NCBI RefSeq assembly: GCF_000336875.1
Contig: NZ_AOJK01000063.1
Span: 84,074-123,415, forward strand
From: Halorubrum californiense DSM 19288
GTDB lineage: Archaea > Halobacteriota > Halobacteria > Halobacteriales > Haloferacaceae
DNA length: 39,342 nt
Direction of reading: 5' to 3'
Positions within the stretch are counted from its first letter, which is position 1; each line of letters begins with the position of its first letter. Below are positions 1-9,329 of this stretch, one piece after another. A model generated the notes under the pieces. The model was given only the letters and a program-made list of their open reading frames with translations. It was not told the DNA's origin and searched no databases. The translations under genes and the position numbers were made by a program.

Positions 1-520
1 GTGCCTTGTCCCGGCGGTTGGTCGTACCCTCAACAGCCATGTGTTTGGCTTCCTCCCAATCTAGCATATCCGACCGATTGGGCGAGGGATCGTAGGAGTT
101 GCTCGTGCCCGTTGGAACCCATGCTAACGACTCCGGAACTTCGTCCATCTTGAGCGTCCGTTTCCCGAAGATGCGGAGAGCGACACGATAATCTTGGTTC
201 GTCTCTTCGCTGTACTCCGGTGTGTCTCGTTTAGTGTTGATCCACAGCAAGACCTTCTCAGCGTCGTCTCGTTCTTCTAAGGCACCCGCAAGACCGCCAA
301 CTTGCTCCGCCATGATGACACAGTGTCGGAGGAGTTTCTCATGCCGGTAGTCGGTATACTCTGAGTTGAGTAGGTCGATTTGACGACTAAACTCTAGGAG
401 TTTTTCGGCATCATCCTCCGCTATTGTAGGTACGTCCGCATTTTCAAGCTCCTCGTCAGCAAGACCTGACCGTTTCTTGATTCGTTCTCTGAGGTTCTCA
501 ATACGATCTCGTGTTGCCAT
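1..520 (-). CDS. Tyrosine recombinase (haloarchaeal integrase), N-terminal part, cut by window edge
   Basis: The reverse strand reads from an ATG through 173 codons without a stop and runs off the window, so only the N-terminal part is seen. It starts MATRDRIENLRERIKKR and contains the segments KLLRHCVIMAEQVGGLAG, RVALRIFGKR and WVPTGTSNSYDPSPNRSDML. These match my memory of the SAM-like core-binding domain of haloarchaeal site-specific integrases, where a WVP(A/T)GTS...YDP stretch leads into the catalytic domain. The catalytic Arg-His-Arg-Tyr residues would lie outside the window. Such enzymes integrate proviruses and islands, often at tRNA genes. The DNA is clearly less GC-rich than neighbouring genes, which suggests transfer. 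The AT-rich TATA-like stretch sits only about 10 nt before this ATG, closer than usual, so the true start may differ. Confidence 0.8.
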   Translation of the reverse strand, partial: MATRDRIENLRERIKKRSGLADEELENADVPTIAEDDAEKLLEFSRQIDLLNSEYTDYRHEKLLRHCVIMAEQVGGLAGALEERDDAEKVLLWINTKRDTPEYSEETNQDYRVALRIFGKRTLKMDEVPESLAWVPTGTSNSYDPSPNRSDMLDWEEAKHMAVEGTTNRRDKA

Positions 521-545
521 CTATGTTTATATATTTTATTTGCTG

Positions 546-583
546 GGCTTTAACCCTTAGCCCTAAAGCCGGCCCTTGGCTTT
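546..583. promoter_or_regulatory. Alternating GGCTTT/AAAGCC inverted repeats between integrase and exported-protein gene
   Basis: GGCTTTA (546-552) is followed by its exact complement TAAAGCC (564-570), and then GGCTTT again (578-583). The three alternating half-sites lie just upstream of the AT-rich integrase promoter (about 521-545) and also upstream of the divergent gene starting at 670. The layout suits a repressor or integrase-regulator binding region. No regulator is identified; this is an inference from symmetry and position. Confidence 0.35.
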
Positions 584-669
584 CGTTTCTTCTCGGTAGC
601 GGTCCGCATCGGTCCCACAGACTGACCCGCTTAGTAACCGTTAAACACCGGGTGACCCATGCGTCAACT

Positions 670-1533
670 ATGCAACGACGCGCTGTGGCCGTGTTTGTCG
701 CGCTGTTCCTCGCCGTCGCGGGCGTGGCGGGCGCGCTGACCGCGACGGCCGATAGTCCGCAGATTGCGTTCGACAATCCGGATGTCGACGCCGCACAAGG
801 CGACACGATCGAAGTCGGCGGTGAGTCGTACGTGGTGGCCGACATCTCCGAGACGGAGGCGGGAGGAGGAGGGGGTCACGGCGGTGGGGGCGGCGGGGCC
901 GTCATCACCGGGACGCTCGAACGCGAGTTCACGGCGGAGACCTCCGAAACGTGGGCGAATGGGTCGACCGTCTCCGTTGAGGACAGCGAGTGGCGCGTCG
1001 AGGTCGCCGGCGAGAACGCAACCGAGTTCACGCTCGTCGAGGTGCTCGACCGACAGGCGATCCTCGGGGCCGACGACGCAGCCGAAAACGAGACGGTCAC
1101 GCTCGAGGACGGCGAGTACGTCGCGGTGACCGACGAGAACGGCGACCGGACGCTGGTGCCCGTCGACGAGTACTTCCCCGCGCCCGAAGAGCAGTCGTAC
1201 GCGACGGGCGAGACGCTCGAGTACGACGGGCAGACGGTCACAGTGGACGATGTGACGGCCGACGGTGCGGTCCTCGTGTGGGAGACCACCCAGACCGAGA
1301 CCGTCGAGGTCGGGCAGCATTCGGTGGTGACGTTCGGCGGCACGGACTACGTCGCGCACTTCCAAGACACCTCGACGCTTCAGATGTCGTCGGACATCGA
1401 GGCGTACGAGGCGCAGGTCTCCGAGATTGACCGGTTCAACCAGTACAACAGCGGCCTCTCGCGCATCCTCGTCCTCTCGGTCCTGTCGTCGATCATGCTC
1501 GCCGGGATGGCGTTCATCCCGTCGCGGTACTGA
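670..1533 (+). CDS. Exported, C-terminally membrane-anchored haloarchaeal protein of unknown function
   Basis: The 287-residue protein begins with an Arg-Arg then hydrophobic signal sequence (MQRRAVAVFVALFLAVAGVAG), has a glycine-rich stretch around residues 60-70 (GGGGG-H-GGGGGG), several short extracellular beta-type segments rich in Glu/Asp/Thr, and ends in one membrane helix (about residues 265-283) with a very short SRY tail. NxT/S sequons occur, so N-glycosylation is possible. The start at residue MQRR is chosen because longer in-frame extensions do not resemble a signal peptide and because TTAAAC at 640-646 lies about 27 nt upstream, as for a leaderless mRNA. I do not recognise a named family. 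The topology (outside domain, C-terminal anchor) suggests a cell-surface protein. Confidence 0.75.
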   Translation: MQRRAVAVFVALFLAVAGVAGALTATADSPQIAFDNPDVDAAQGDTIEVGGESYVVADISETEAGGGGGHGGGGGGAVITGTLEREFTAETSETWANGSTVSVEDSEWRVEVAGENATEFTLVEVLDRQAILGADDAAENETVTLEDGEYVAVTDENGDRTLVPVDEYFPAPEEQSYATGETLEYDGQTVTVDDVTADGAVLVWETTQTETVEVGQHSVVTFGGTDYVAHFQDTSTLQMSSDIEAYEAQVSEIDRFNQYNSGLSRILVLSVLSSIMLAGMAFIPSRY

Positions 1534-1596
1534 TCGCCGACCGACATTTCGTACGATTCCGCTCGGCCGCCCAATTTTCACCGACAGCCACTATCT

Positions 1597-1616
1597 GTCG
1601 GGATCCCTATCCCGAC
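1597..1616. promoter_or_regulatory. Perfect 8-bp-arm inverted repeat abutting a start codon
   Basis: GTCGGGATCCCTATCCCGAC is a perfect inverted repeat with 8-bp arms and a 4-nt spacer, and the next three bases are the ATG of the small membrane protein. A TATA-like CAATTTTC about 40 nt before the ATG would place the transcription start inside this palindrome. It could act as an operator or, if transcribed, as a hairpin that hides the start. Confidence 0.45.
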
Positions 1617-1811
1617 ATGAGCTCGGCAACGGAGAAGGTGCGACGGCTCGCTCCCCACTGGGCGGTGATGTTCGTCGCGCTGGCGGTCGTCGAGCGCGTC
1701 CTCGGCGGGCTCGGGCTCGCGGCGTCGCTGCTGATCGTCTTGGGTATCGCCGTCGCGTATCCCGTCGCCGTTCGGACGCTCGGCGTCGCGCCGCCAGTCT
1801 GGCAGCGGTGA
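1617..1811 (+). CDS. Small hydrophobic membrane protein
   Basis: This 64-residue protein has a short polar N terminus (MSSATEKVRRLAPHW) followed by two hydrophobic segments (about 15-27 and 32-52) and a VWQR end. Positively charged residues at the N terminus favour an inside location of that end. No family is recognised. It is supported by GC-rich third positions, by a credible ATG directly after a strong palindrome and by lying alone on the plus strand between two plus-strand genes. It could be a conserved haloarchaeal small membrane protein, but function is unknown. Confidence 0.6.
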   Translation: MSSATEKVRRLAPHWAVMFVALAVVERVLGGLGLAASLLIVLGIAVAYPVAVRTLGVAPPVWQR

Positions 1812-1975
1812 CGGCGCTTCTCCACAGCTGAACAGCTTCGCTCACGGTGATTCGCGACTCGACGACGAGGGCGGTCGGCAAGGGCGACTCGCCGGGCGGC
1901 CTTCGACGGCTGCCACCTCGGCGATGGGTCGCCAGATAACATCGGTGTCAGCCGGTCACCGTCCCGTCCCTCTCG

Positions 1976-1983
1976 TTTTTATA
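1976..1983 (+). promoter_or_regulatory. TATA-like box for the VOC/carboxylesterase operon
   Basis: TTTTTATA is centred 28 nt before the ATG of the VOC protein. That spacing is typical of leaderless haloarchaeal transcripts and supports the start chosen there, not a longer upstream start in the same frame. Confidence 0.55.
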
Positions 1984-2007
1984 CGCCTCGGTCGCCTTTC
2001 GATCGGT

Positions 2008-2622
2008 ATGAGCGACGAGAACCCGGCTCCGGTCACGTCGGAGCTGCCGGACGCACCGTTCCACACCAGCGGCACCGATCACATCACGGTCTGGGGGAGC
2101 AACGAGGAGGACACGCTCGCCTTCTACCGCGACCTCCTCGGGATGCCGCTCGTGTTGCGGCAGCCCAACCTCGACGACCCCTCGCAGACGCACCTCTTCT
2201 TCGACACCGGCGACGGTCGGATCCTCACGGTGTTCGTGAGCGACGAGCGGGCGTCCGCGCGCGGCCAGCGCGTCAACACGGGGGCCGTCCACCACCTGTG
2301 TTTCAGCGTCGAGCCTGACGAGTACGAGGATATCATGGCGGCGCTCGAAGACGCCGGAAAGGGGTACAACGTGTTCGACCGCGGCATCTTCCACTCGATT
2401 TACACCCAAGATAACAACGGGCTCGTCATCGAACTGTCGGCCGACAAGTACGAGATTCCCGACGACCGGAAGGGCGAGGTGCTCGCGACCGCGCAGCGAC
2501 TCCGCGAGGAGGACGGCGCCGACTTCGCGCAGGACCGGCACATGGAGGCGGCCCTCAAAGAACTCGGGCTCCCCGTGAACAAACACGACCTGCCCGACGC
2601 CGACGCCGGCGTCGGGGTCTGA
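2008..2622 (+). CDS. VOC-family (glyoxalase/ring-cleaving dioxygenase-like) metalloenzyme
   Basis: The 204-residue protein has the vicinal-oxygen-chelate fold signature: TDHITVWG near the N terminus (His25), FYRDLLGMPL, VHHLCFSV (His95/96) and GLVIELSADKYEI (Glu142). A His-His-Glu set is the usual metal triad of extradiol-type VOC enzymes. Known relatives include glyoxalase I-like proteins and the MhqO/MhqE-type ring-cleaving dioxygenases of Bacillus. The stop codon is one base from the ATG of a carboxylesterase, so the two are co-transcribed and probably act in one pathway, possibly quinone or aromatic-electrophile detoxification. The substrate is inferred, not seen. Confidence 0.85.
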   Translation: MSDENPAPVTSELPDAPFHTSGTDHITVWGSNEEDTLAFYRDLLGMPLVLRQPNLDDPSQTHLFFDTGDGRILTVFVSDERASARGQRVNTGAVHHLCFSVEPDEYEDIMAALEDAGKGYNVFDRGIFHSIYTQDNNGLVIELSADKYEIPDDRKGEVLATAQRLREEDGADFAQDRHMEAALKELGLPVNKHDLPDADAGVGV

Positions 2623-2623
2623 G

Positions 2624-3340
2624 ATGGCCGATCGCTCTTCGGGACCGCACGCGGGCGACGACCCTCACGGCGACGAGCCGCTGGTCACGGCCGGGACGCC
2701 GCTCAACGACGCCGACGCGGCGCTCGTGTTCGTCCACGGTCGCGGCGCGACCGCCCGCAGCGTCGTCGACTTGGGCGAGCAGTCGGCCGGCGACCGCGAC
2801 GTCGCGATCCTTGAGCCCGCGGCCGCCGGCAACACTTGGTACCCGAACTCATTTCTCGCCCCGGTCGCGGACAACGAGCCGGGTCGGTCCTCGGGGCTCC
2901 GGGCGGTCGGATCGGCGGTCGACCGCGTGGTCGACGCGGGGATCGCTCGCGATCGCGTCCTCGTCGGCGGCTTCTCGCAGGGCGCCTGTCTCGCGAGCGA
3001 GTTCGTCGCGCGCAACCCGACCCGCTACGGCGGGCTTGCCGTCTTCAGCGGCGGCCTGATCGGCGAGACGGTCGCCGTCGACGACTACCTCGCGGACGCG
3101 ACCGGCGGCTCCGGGGGCGAAACGGAGGGAGGTGCCGAGGAGCCGCTTGCCGGGACGCCGGCGTTCGTCGGCTGTAGCGACGTCGACCCGCACATCCCCG
3201 AGGGGCGCGTCCACGAGACGACCGCGGTGCTGGAGGCGCTCGGAGCCGACGTCGACGAGCGGATCTACGAGGGGATGGGACACGGGATCAACGACGACGA
3301 GGTCGCGGCCGTGTCCGAGCTGGCCGCGTCGCTGGCGTAG
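2624..3340 (+). CDS. Alpha/beta hydrolase, phospholipase/carboxylesterase family
   Basis: The 238-residue protein shows the catalytic layout of the phospholipase/carboxylesterase (YodD/MhqD-like) family: an early VFVHGRGA oxyanion segment, the nucleophile elbow GGFSQGA, the acid in GCSDVDPHIP and the histidine in YEGMGHGI. It is cytoplasmic, with no signal peptide. The ATG starts one base after the stop of the VOC dioxygenase gene, so the pair forms a two-gene operon. In Bacillus subtilis mhqE and mhqD encode the same two protein types and respond to quinones, which makes a similar role plausible here. A short Gly/Glu-rich insertion lies at about residues 160-175. Confidence 0.87.
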   Translation: MADRSSGPHAGDDPHGDEPLVTAGTPLNDADAALVFVHGRGATARSVVDLGEQSAGDRDVAILEPAAAGNTWYPNSFLAPVADNEPGRSSGLRAVGSAVDRVVDAGIARDRVLVGGFSQGACLASEFVARNPTRYGGLAVFSGGLIGETVAVDDYLADATGGSGGETEGGAEEPLAGTPAFVGCSDVDPHIPEGRVHETTAVLEALGADVDERIYEGMGHGINDDEVAAVSELAASLA

Positions 3341-3432
3341 CCCTCTTTCGGCTCTCGATTTCGACGGCTCGTCACGTCGCCGCCGCGACCGACAGCCACA
3401 GCGTCGTTACCGCGGTCGGCGTCCCCCCCGTC

Positions 3433-5514
3433 TCACGCCAGCCAGTCGTCGGGCTTCGTGTCGTAGTCGACCTCGTCCGCGACGATCCGCTCTTCGATCG
3501 CCCCGTCCAGGTCGTGTTCGGTCACCTCGCCGCCGTCGTACTGGAAACGCACGCCGACCTCGGTGCCCGCCGGCTCCTCGCCTCGTCGCTTGGCGCGCCG
3601 GGCGGCCCCCTCGTCGTACTCGACGCGGACCGTCGCGAGATTCACCGGGCGGCCCCACAGCTCGAAGACGCGCTTCAGCGTCTCCTTCGCGCGCTCCTCG
3701 TCGAGCGCGACCCCGTTGTACCGGTGGCCCAGGAGGAGTTCGCCCCGGTTTCGGAAGTTGCCGTCCAACACGACGACCGTCGGCTTGCCGAAGTTCGTGA
3801 ACCGGAGGAGCAGCTTCTTGCGCACGTCGTCGGCGTCGACGCTGGCGACGCGGTGTTCCTCGGCGGCCCGGCTGTACTCGTAGGTGAAGTAGTTCCCCTC
3901 GCGGACGAACTCGTCCGTGAGGAACGCGTCGATGAACGTCACGTCGTTGTGGCTCTCGCGCACCTCGAACATGCGCTCCCAGCCGGCCGCGCGGTCGACG
4001 TCCTCGATCGCTTCCGCCGCCGTCTCGTACCGGTCCACGTCGAACAGGTACCGCGCCTGCTCTTCGAGCGCCTCCCGCGAGACGTTCCGGAGCGCGCCCC
4101 GGTGGTCCGGCCGCGAGAGGACGAAGTGTCGCTCCGCGAGCCCCTCGCGCGTGAGTAGCTTCCACGGGTACCGCTCGACGTCGATGTCGCCCCGTCTGTC
4201 GCCGCCCGTCTCGCCGGGATCGGTGCCGGCGTCGTCCCGGGCGGACAGCGCCAGGTCGACCGCCTCGGCGTCGACGCGCGGGTCGCCCGCGGCGGCGAGG
4301 TCGGCGAGTTCGTCCAGCGTCGCCGGGCCGGCGCCCGCGATCGCCGGGTGGGGTTCGAGCAGGTCGGCGACCTCGTCCAAGTCGATCCGCGAGTGGAAGT
4401 TCTCCGGGGTGACTCCCTCGACGCGGAGCAGCTTGTCGACCACCTCTCGGCGGGCGGCCCGCAGTTCCACGTGCGTCCACAGCTCGAACCCGAGCTTGTA
4501 GGGGTTGAGTCCGGGCGAGCCGAGCACCCGCGACATGTGGTCGGCGTACGTGAGGAACTCGTCGGGACCGGCGAACCCCTCGCCGCCCATCATCACCGAC
4601 TCCCAGTAGGTCGCCCATCCCTCGTTCATCACCTTCGTCTGCTTCTGTCCCGCGAAGTAGTACGCCTCCTCGCGGATCGCGTCGATGACGGTTGTCTCCC
4701 ACGGCTCGCGGTCGATCGCCTTCCCGCTCTCGGGGTCGTACCGCTTCCCGTGGTCGCGCAGGAACGCGAGCACGTCCGGGCGGGGCTCCTCCGGCTCGAC
4801 GCCCTCCCCGCGCGCTTCGAGCCACTCGTCGTCGAACACGTCCCGGCGCACCTCCTCGGAGAGATCGAGGTCGTCGATCCGGTCTTCGATCGCCGCGAGC
4901 GAGTCGTCGGCGTCGTCGCTCACGTCCGCCGCGACGCCCGGCTCCTCAACGGAGCGGGCGGCGTCGACCGGGCTGTGCTGGTCGATCGTGTCCTCCAAGG
5001 CGCTCACGGCGTCGATCAGGCGTTCGACCTCGTCGCGGTCGACGTCGGCCCGCTTCGCGATCGCCGCAATCCGGTCGGCGTTGCGCTCCAGCCGCGCCGC
5101 GGCGTTCGGGCCGTCCTCCCCGCGGTCGGCGTACAGCCCGAACCAGTCGTTGTTCGCGAAGAAGTCGGCGTGCGCCTCGACGTGGGTGATGACGGCCTTC
5201 TGGTCGGCCGCCGAGTTCGACTCTTGGAGGAACGCGTGGGCCGGATCGTCGTTGTTGACGATCTCGAACGCCTTCCCGAGCCCGTGGCGGTCCTTCTTGC
5301 GCTGGCGCTCGTAGTTCATCCCCCACCGCCAGTGCGGGTACCGGCGCTGGAAGCCGCCGTAGGCGATCAGCTCGTTCATCTGGTCGTGGTCGACCACCCA
5401 GTACCGAACCGGGTACGGCTCCAAGCCGAGCCGCTCGGCGAGCTCGCGCGCTTCGCGCGCCGACTCGTCGAGGGCGTCGGCCTCGCGTTTCGCCTCGATC
5501 CGGTCGTCTCTCAT
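3433..5514 (-). CDS. spoVR: SpoVR family protein
   Basis: A 693-residue cytoplasmic protein with typical SpoVR/YcgB segments: [62 protein letters not shown] and [12 protein letters not shown]. It is longer than the ~500-residue bacterial proteins because of acidic, low-complexity stretches (about residues 175-215 and 395-445). The family's reaction is unknown; in bacteria it accompanies PrkA kinase and YeaH in stationary-phase or sporulation responses. Here it is the last gene of a four-gene minus-strand operon and its ATG overlaps the TGA of the DUF444 gene by 4 nt, which implies translational coupling. Confidence 0.95.
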   Translation of the reverse strand: MRDDRIEAKREADALDESAREARELAERLGLEPYPVRYWVVDHDQMNELIAYGGFQRRYPHWRWGMNYERQRKKDRHGLGKAFEIVNNDDPAHAFLQESNSAADQKAVITHVEAHADFFANNDWFGLYADRGEDGPNAAARLERNADRIAAIAKRADVDRDEVERLIDAVSALEDTIDQHSPVDAARSVEEPGVAADVSDDADDSLAAIEDRIDDLDLSEEVRRDVFDDEWLEARGEGVEPEEPRPDVLAFLRDHGKRYDPESGKAIDREPWETTVIDAIREEAYYFAGQKQTKVMNEGWATYWESVMMGGEGFAGPDEFLTYADHMSRVLGSPGLNPYKLGFELWTHVELRAARREVVDKLLRVEGVTPENFHSRIDLDEVADLLEPHPAIAGAGPATLDELADLAAAGDPRVDAEAVDLALSARDDAGTDPGETGGDRRGDIDVERYPWKLLTREGLAERHFVLSRPDHRGALRNVSREALEEQARYLFDVDRYETAAEAIEDVDRAAGWERMFEVRESHNDVTFIDAFLTDEFVREGNYFTYEYSRAAEEHRVASVDADDVRKKLLLRFTNFGKPTVVVLDGNFRNRGELLLGHRYNGVALDEERAKETLKRVFELWGRPVNLATVRVEYDEGAARRAKRRGEEPAGTEVGVRFQYDGGEVTEHDLDGAIEERIVADEVDYDTKPDDWLA

Positions 5515-6896
5515 CTGTGTTCACCTCCGTCGGTCCGGCGGGCGACGGTCGCCCCGTCGGGCGCACTTCCCCCGCCGCTCGACTCCGTGCTGAGGATCTC
5601 GTAGATGGCGTCGGTGACGTCGTCGGGCTCGGAGACGCGCGCGACGGCAACGTCGTCGGCGTCGCCGAACGCGGACTCGACCTCGTCGGCGTGGCGGGCG
5701 TTCGCCGCGCCGTCGCCGGGCTGGGTCTCGACGTACGCCTGGAGGTTGGCGTCGATCGACTCCATCGTCGGGATCACGTTGTCTCTGGTGTCGCTGCCGG
5801 CGTTCTCCGAGTCGCCCGCGGCGAACACGTACCGGTTCCACTCGCTGTACGGGTACTCTTCGAGCAGCTCTTCGACGAGTTCGTAGGCGCTGGAGATCCG
5901 GGTGCCGCCGCCGGACTGGATCCCGAAGAACTCCTCGCGGTCGACCTCCCAGGCCTCGGCGTCGTGGACGACGTACCGGAACTCGGCGGCGTCGTACTTC
6001 CCGGTCAGGTACCAGTCCATCGGCGTGAACACGCGCTCGACGAGCTCCCGCTTCGTCTCGCGCATCGAGCCGGAGGCGTCGCGGACGTTGACGACGACGA
6101 CGTTGCGCTCGCGTTCCTCTATCACCTCCGGGTGGCGGAACCGCTCATCTTCCCGGCGGAAGGGAACGCTGTCGAGCCCCTCGCGCCGGATCCGTTGTGT
6201 GACCGGCTCGCGGTCGACCCCGTCGTCGAGCGCCTCGAAGCTCTCCCAGCGGTCGAGCGCCGCGACGGGCTCGCCCCGCTCGTCGGCGAGCGTCGCGGCC
6301 GCGTCCGCGACCCACGCCCGCGAGACCGGGATCCCCTCGCCGCGCGCCCACGCGAACACGTCGTCCACGTCGGCGCCGGCGACGAACAGGCCCTCCCGGA
6401 CGTACGCGTCGTCGAAGTCGGTGGCGAGGTGGCGCTTCAGCCCGCGCTTGAAGAACTCGTCGACGTCGAGGGTCCCCCGCGGGCCGGCGCGGGCGGTGTC
6501 GGTGAAGTCGCCCTCCACCTCCTCGACGACCTGCTTCCCCTTCGGCTCGAGGTCGAGCCCGAGCGCCTCGTCCAGTTCGCGGGCGAACTCCTCCGGGTCC
6601 ATCTCGTAGTACTCGTGGTCGCCGCCCTCTTCGCCCGGCTCCCCGTCCTCGTCGCCGTCGCCGGGTTCGGGCTCGACCGGCTGGCCGGGCTGGGGCTGTC
6701 CGTCGCCGCCCTGCCCGACCCCGCCGGCGGAGCGCTGGTCGTACTCGAACGCCGGGAGGTCGACTATCTTGACCGGAATGCGGATCCGGTCGGCCCCGGA
6801 GCCGCCGAGGTCGCCGCGGCTGATGAACTCGGCGAGGTCCTCCCGGCGCGTCTCGCCGGCCTCCCGGAACCGTTCGCGGTCCTCCGTCAGTCCCAC
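5511..6896 (-). CDS. yeaH: DUF444/YeaH-YhbH family von Willebrand-type protein
   Basis: The 461-residue protein starts with the family's DRERF...R..DL segment and a basic [13 protein letters not shown] stretch, has a Gly/Pro/Glu-rich linker (about 57-95), and carries a vWA-like domain with an intact MIDAS start DASGSM (about 273-278), preceded by NVVVVNVR and followed by [14 protein letters not shown]. Family members pair with PrkA kinase and SpoVR; YeaH is reported as a kinase partner in enterobacteria. The start overlaps the 3' end of the second prkA gene by 10 nt and its stop overlaps the spoVR start, so all are one transcript. Confidence 0.93.
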   Translation of the reverse strand: MGLTEDRERFREAGETRREDLAEFISRGDLGGSGADRIRIPVKIVDLPAFEYDQRSAGGVGQGGDGQPQPGQPVEPEPGDGDEDGEPGEEGGDHEYYEMDPEEFARELDEALGLDLEPKGKQVVEEVEGDFTDTARAGPRGTLDVDEFFKRGLKRHLATDFDDAYVREGLFVAGADVDDVFAWARGEGIPVSRAWVADAAATLADERGEPVAALDRWESFEALDDGVDREPVTQRIRREGLDSVPFRREDERFRHPEVIEERERNVVVVNVRDASGSMRETKRELVERVFTPMDWYLTGKYDAAEFRYVVHDAEAWEVDREEFFGIQSGGGTRISSAYELVEELLEEYPYSEWNRYVFAAGDSENAGSDTRDNVIPTMESIDANLQAYVETQPGDGAANARHADEVESAFGDADDVAVARVSEPDDVTDAIYEILSTESSGGGSAPDGATVARRTDGGEHR

Positions 6897-9328
6897 GGGC
6901 TCTCACCCCCGTTCTGGCCGACGCCGTCGTCCGGGTCGTCACCGACGCGCCCGCCGTCGACCTCGGACCACTCGTCGCGGACCTGCTCCATCACGGCGCG
7001 GCTGGTCAGTTCCGCGGACGCGCGGCTGTACCCGCGCTCGCACAGCCGATCGACCGTCGCCTTCTTCACCCGCTCCGTCTCGGTGTCCGCGGGCGGATCG
7101 GGCCACGCCGCGGGGTCGAGGTCGGGGAACCGACGCTTCACGTCGGTCAGGTCGTTCGCGTGGATCACCGCCTTCAGCTCCGGGACCTCCGCGAGGTCGA
7201 CCTCGTCGACGCCGAACGCGTCGTCTCGGTTGCGCCACGCGTACTGCGTGAGCCCGCGGATCACGCGCTTGCGCCGGAACTGCTCGATGTCGCGTCCGGG
7301 CTCGGTCCCGCGGTAGTCGCTCTCGTCGAACCGCCCGAGCGTCTCCGTCTCGAACACCTTCATGACGAGCGGGTCCGGCGCCTCGTCCTCGCGGCCCCGC
7401 GTCGTCGGGTCCTCGTCGTCCCACGCGTACACGTGCTCGACGTACTCGGCGACCGTCTCGGTCGAGACGGTCTCCTTCGCGAGCATCGCGTCGATCACGT
7501 CCTCGCGCTGTCGCTCGCGGATCCGGGTCGCGACCGCTCCGCGCCGTCCCTCGAACTCCGTGACCTCCGCGCGCGAGAACAGCGGCGCGTCGACGAGCCC
7601 GTCGGCCATCGCGTCGAGCACGTCCGTCGGGGTGACGACGCGCTCGACCGGGAGATCCGGGTGCTGTCGGTCGGCCGTCGTCGCCAGCAGGTCCGCGACC
7701 GCGTCGCGGGCGTAGGTGACCGGGATCCCGTTGCGGCCGTCGCCCGCGGCGAGGTCGACGTCTGCGACGGTGACCGCGTCGTCGCCCCGCCCGACCTGCC
7801 CGGTCTCGTACAGCTCGGCGGTCTCGATCAGGTCGAGGTCGCCGGGGAGGCCGTCGGCGTCGAGCCGCGTGACCACCGCGTACAGCGCCGCCGCGCCGAT
7901 CGCGTGCGGCGCGATCTCGCGCTCGGCCACGCTCCCGTCCGACTCCCGGACGTCCACCGACAGCGGCGCGGCCCCCGGGTCGGTTCCGGCGTCGTCCGCG
8001 TCGGCGCCGGCGGCCACCGCACCGACGCCCGGACCGCCGGACGCCGCGCCGTTCTGATCGGCGTCGCCCTCGATCGTCACTCCCCCGGCGGCGGTCGCCC
8101 CGGCGATCTCCCGCCGGAGCAGCCGCGCCTCTAGGCGGCGGTTCGTGAGGTAGCGGAACTCGTGTTTCGAGAGCCGCCGCTTCAGCGCCTTCAGCGGGTC
8201 GGCGTCGCCCCGCTCGGCGTGGCGGTCCAGTTCCGCGTCGAGGTCGGGGTTCGAGATGACGATCAGCTGGGTGTCGAGGTCCATCCCGATCCCCTTGTCG
8301 AGCTTCACGCGCCGCTCGTCGGGCACGTTGAGCAGCCGGCGGAGGAGGTCGGCGTGCTGGCTCGCGTCCTCGACGACGGTCGCGACGCCGTTCCCCTGCG
8401 AGAGCACGCCGTCGTAGCTGAACGCCTGCGGGTTCTTCCGGCCGCGCGAGTCGAGCTCGCGCAGCATTCCGCCCATCCACGAGCCGACCAGCCGCTCCTT
8501 CGGCGTCCCGTCGTCCTCGGCGTGGAGGACGCCGATCCCCCGGCCGACGTCGACCACGTAGCTGGTCACCCGGAGGTGGTCGCGGTCGGTGATCGCCGAG
8601 AAGAGGTCCCGCCGCCCCTGCTCGCGGTACGTCGACTCCAGGTGGTCGTACGCCTCGCGGCTGAACGGGTCCAGTTCCACGTCGGCGGCGATCGGGTAGG
8701 CGTCGCCGTCGACCGCGTCGGCGATCGACTCCCGGACCGGCTCCGGGAAGACGGACAGCGGGTGCGTCTGGACCGGACTGCGGTACCACGCGCCGGTGTC
8801 GCCGCCGTCGCCGTACGAGAGCGACGCGGCCCCCGAACCGCCCCCGCCGCCCGCGCCGGCGCCGGTGACGTTCCACTCGACGGTGTACCGGCGGCCGGCG
8901 TCGGTCTTCGAGAACGCGCGGAGCCCGTTCACCAGGCACCGCTTGAACTCCGACTTGCCGGTCGCGGTGGGGCCGTCGATCCACACTATCGTCTCGTCGT
9001 TGCCCCGCCCGGTCGCGGCCGCGCGCAGGTCGTCGACGAACGCGTTGAGCGCGCGGGTGTTGCCCAGCACGGCGTGTTCCCCGCCGTTCGCCGGGTCGTC
9101 GAAGAAGCGGTACCGGTCGAGCGTCTCGCCGCGCTCGCGGACCTCTCGGGTCCCCTGCGACTCGATCGCCGCGAGGACGTACCCCGCGCCGGAGGCGGCC
9201 GCGGTCGGCCGCTCCAGCACGCGGTCGACGTAGGCCGCGAGGCTCATCGGCGGGTCGTACGCCCCCCGGAGCGCCTCGTCGGCCGCGTCGACGAACCCCT
9301 CGCCGTCGGGTCGGGTGCGCTCGCTCAT
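6887..9328 (-). CDS. prkA: PrkA-type serine protein kinase, larger divergent paralogue
   Basis: The 813-residue protein has a P-loop [15 protein letters not shown] (about residues 116-130), an AAA-like core with [22 protein letters not shown] and [17 protein letters not shown], and the C-terminal PrkA region with VMKVFETE...[12 protein letters not shown]. It is longer and more divergent than the upstream paralogue, with Gly-rich (about 175-200) and Ala/Gly/Asp-rich (about 420-460) insertions. PrkA proteins are AAA+ Ser/Thr kinases that phosphorylate stress targets. The gene starts one base after the first prkA stops, and overlaps the DUF444 gene by 10 nt. Two unlike PrkA proteins suggest a hetero-oligomer, which is an inference. 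Confidence 0.92.
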   Translation of the reverse strand: MSERTRPDGEGFVDAADEALRGAYDPPMSLAAYVDRVLERPTAAASGAGYVLAAIESQGTREVRERGETLDRYRFFDDPANGGEHAVLGNTRALNAFVDDLRAAATGRGNDETIVWIDGPTATGKSEFKRCLVNGLRAFSKTDAGRRYTVEWNVTGAGAGGGGGSGAASLSYGDGGDTGAWYRSPVQTHPLSVFPEPVRESIADAVDGDAYPIAADVELDPFSREAYDHLESTYREQGRRDLFSAITDRDHLRVTSYVVDVGRGIGVLHAEDDGTPKERLVGSWMGGMLRELDSRGRKNPQAFSYDGVLSQGNGVATVVEDASQHADLLRRLLNVPDERRVKLDKGIGMDLDTQLIVISNPDLDAELDRHAERGDADPLKALKRRLSKHEFRYLTNRRLEARLLRREIAGATAAGGVTIEGDADQNGAASGGPGVGAVAAGADADDAGTDPGAAPLSVDVRESDGSVAEREIAPHAIGAAALYAVVTRLDADGLPGDLDLIETAELYETGQVGRGDDAVTVADVDLAAGDGRNGIPVTYARDAVADLLATTADRQHPDLPVERVVTPTDVLDAMADGLVDAPLFSRAEVTEFEGRRGAVATRIRERQREDVIDAMLAKETVSTETVAEYVEHVYAWDDEDPTTRGREDEAPDPLVMKVFETETLGRFDESDYRGTEPGRDIEQFRRKRVIRGLTQYAWRNRDDAFGVDEVDLAEVPELKAVIHANDLTDVKRRFPDLDPAAWPDPPADTETERVKKATVDRLCERGYSRASAELTSRAVMEQVRDEWSEVDGGRVGDDPDDGVGQNGGESPWD

Positions 9329-9329
9329 C

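Noticed and set aside
5517..7316. A 599-codon open frame on the plus strand over the DUF444 and PrkA genes
   Set aside because: It is antisense to clear conserved families, rich in Arg/Val/Leu from GC-rich codons, and matches no family; long antisense frames are expected at this GC content.
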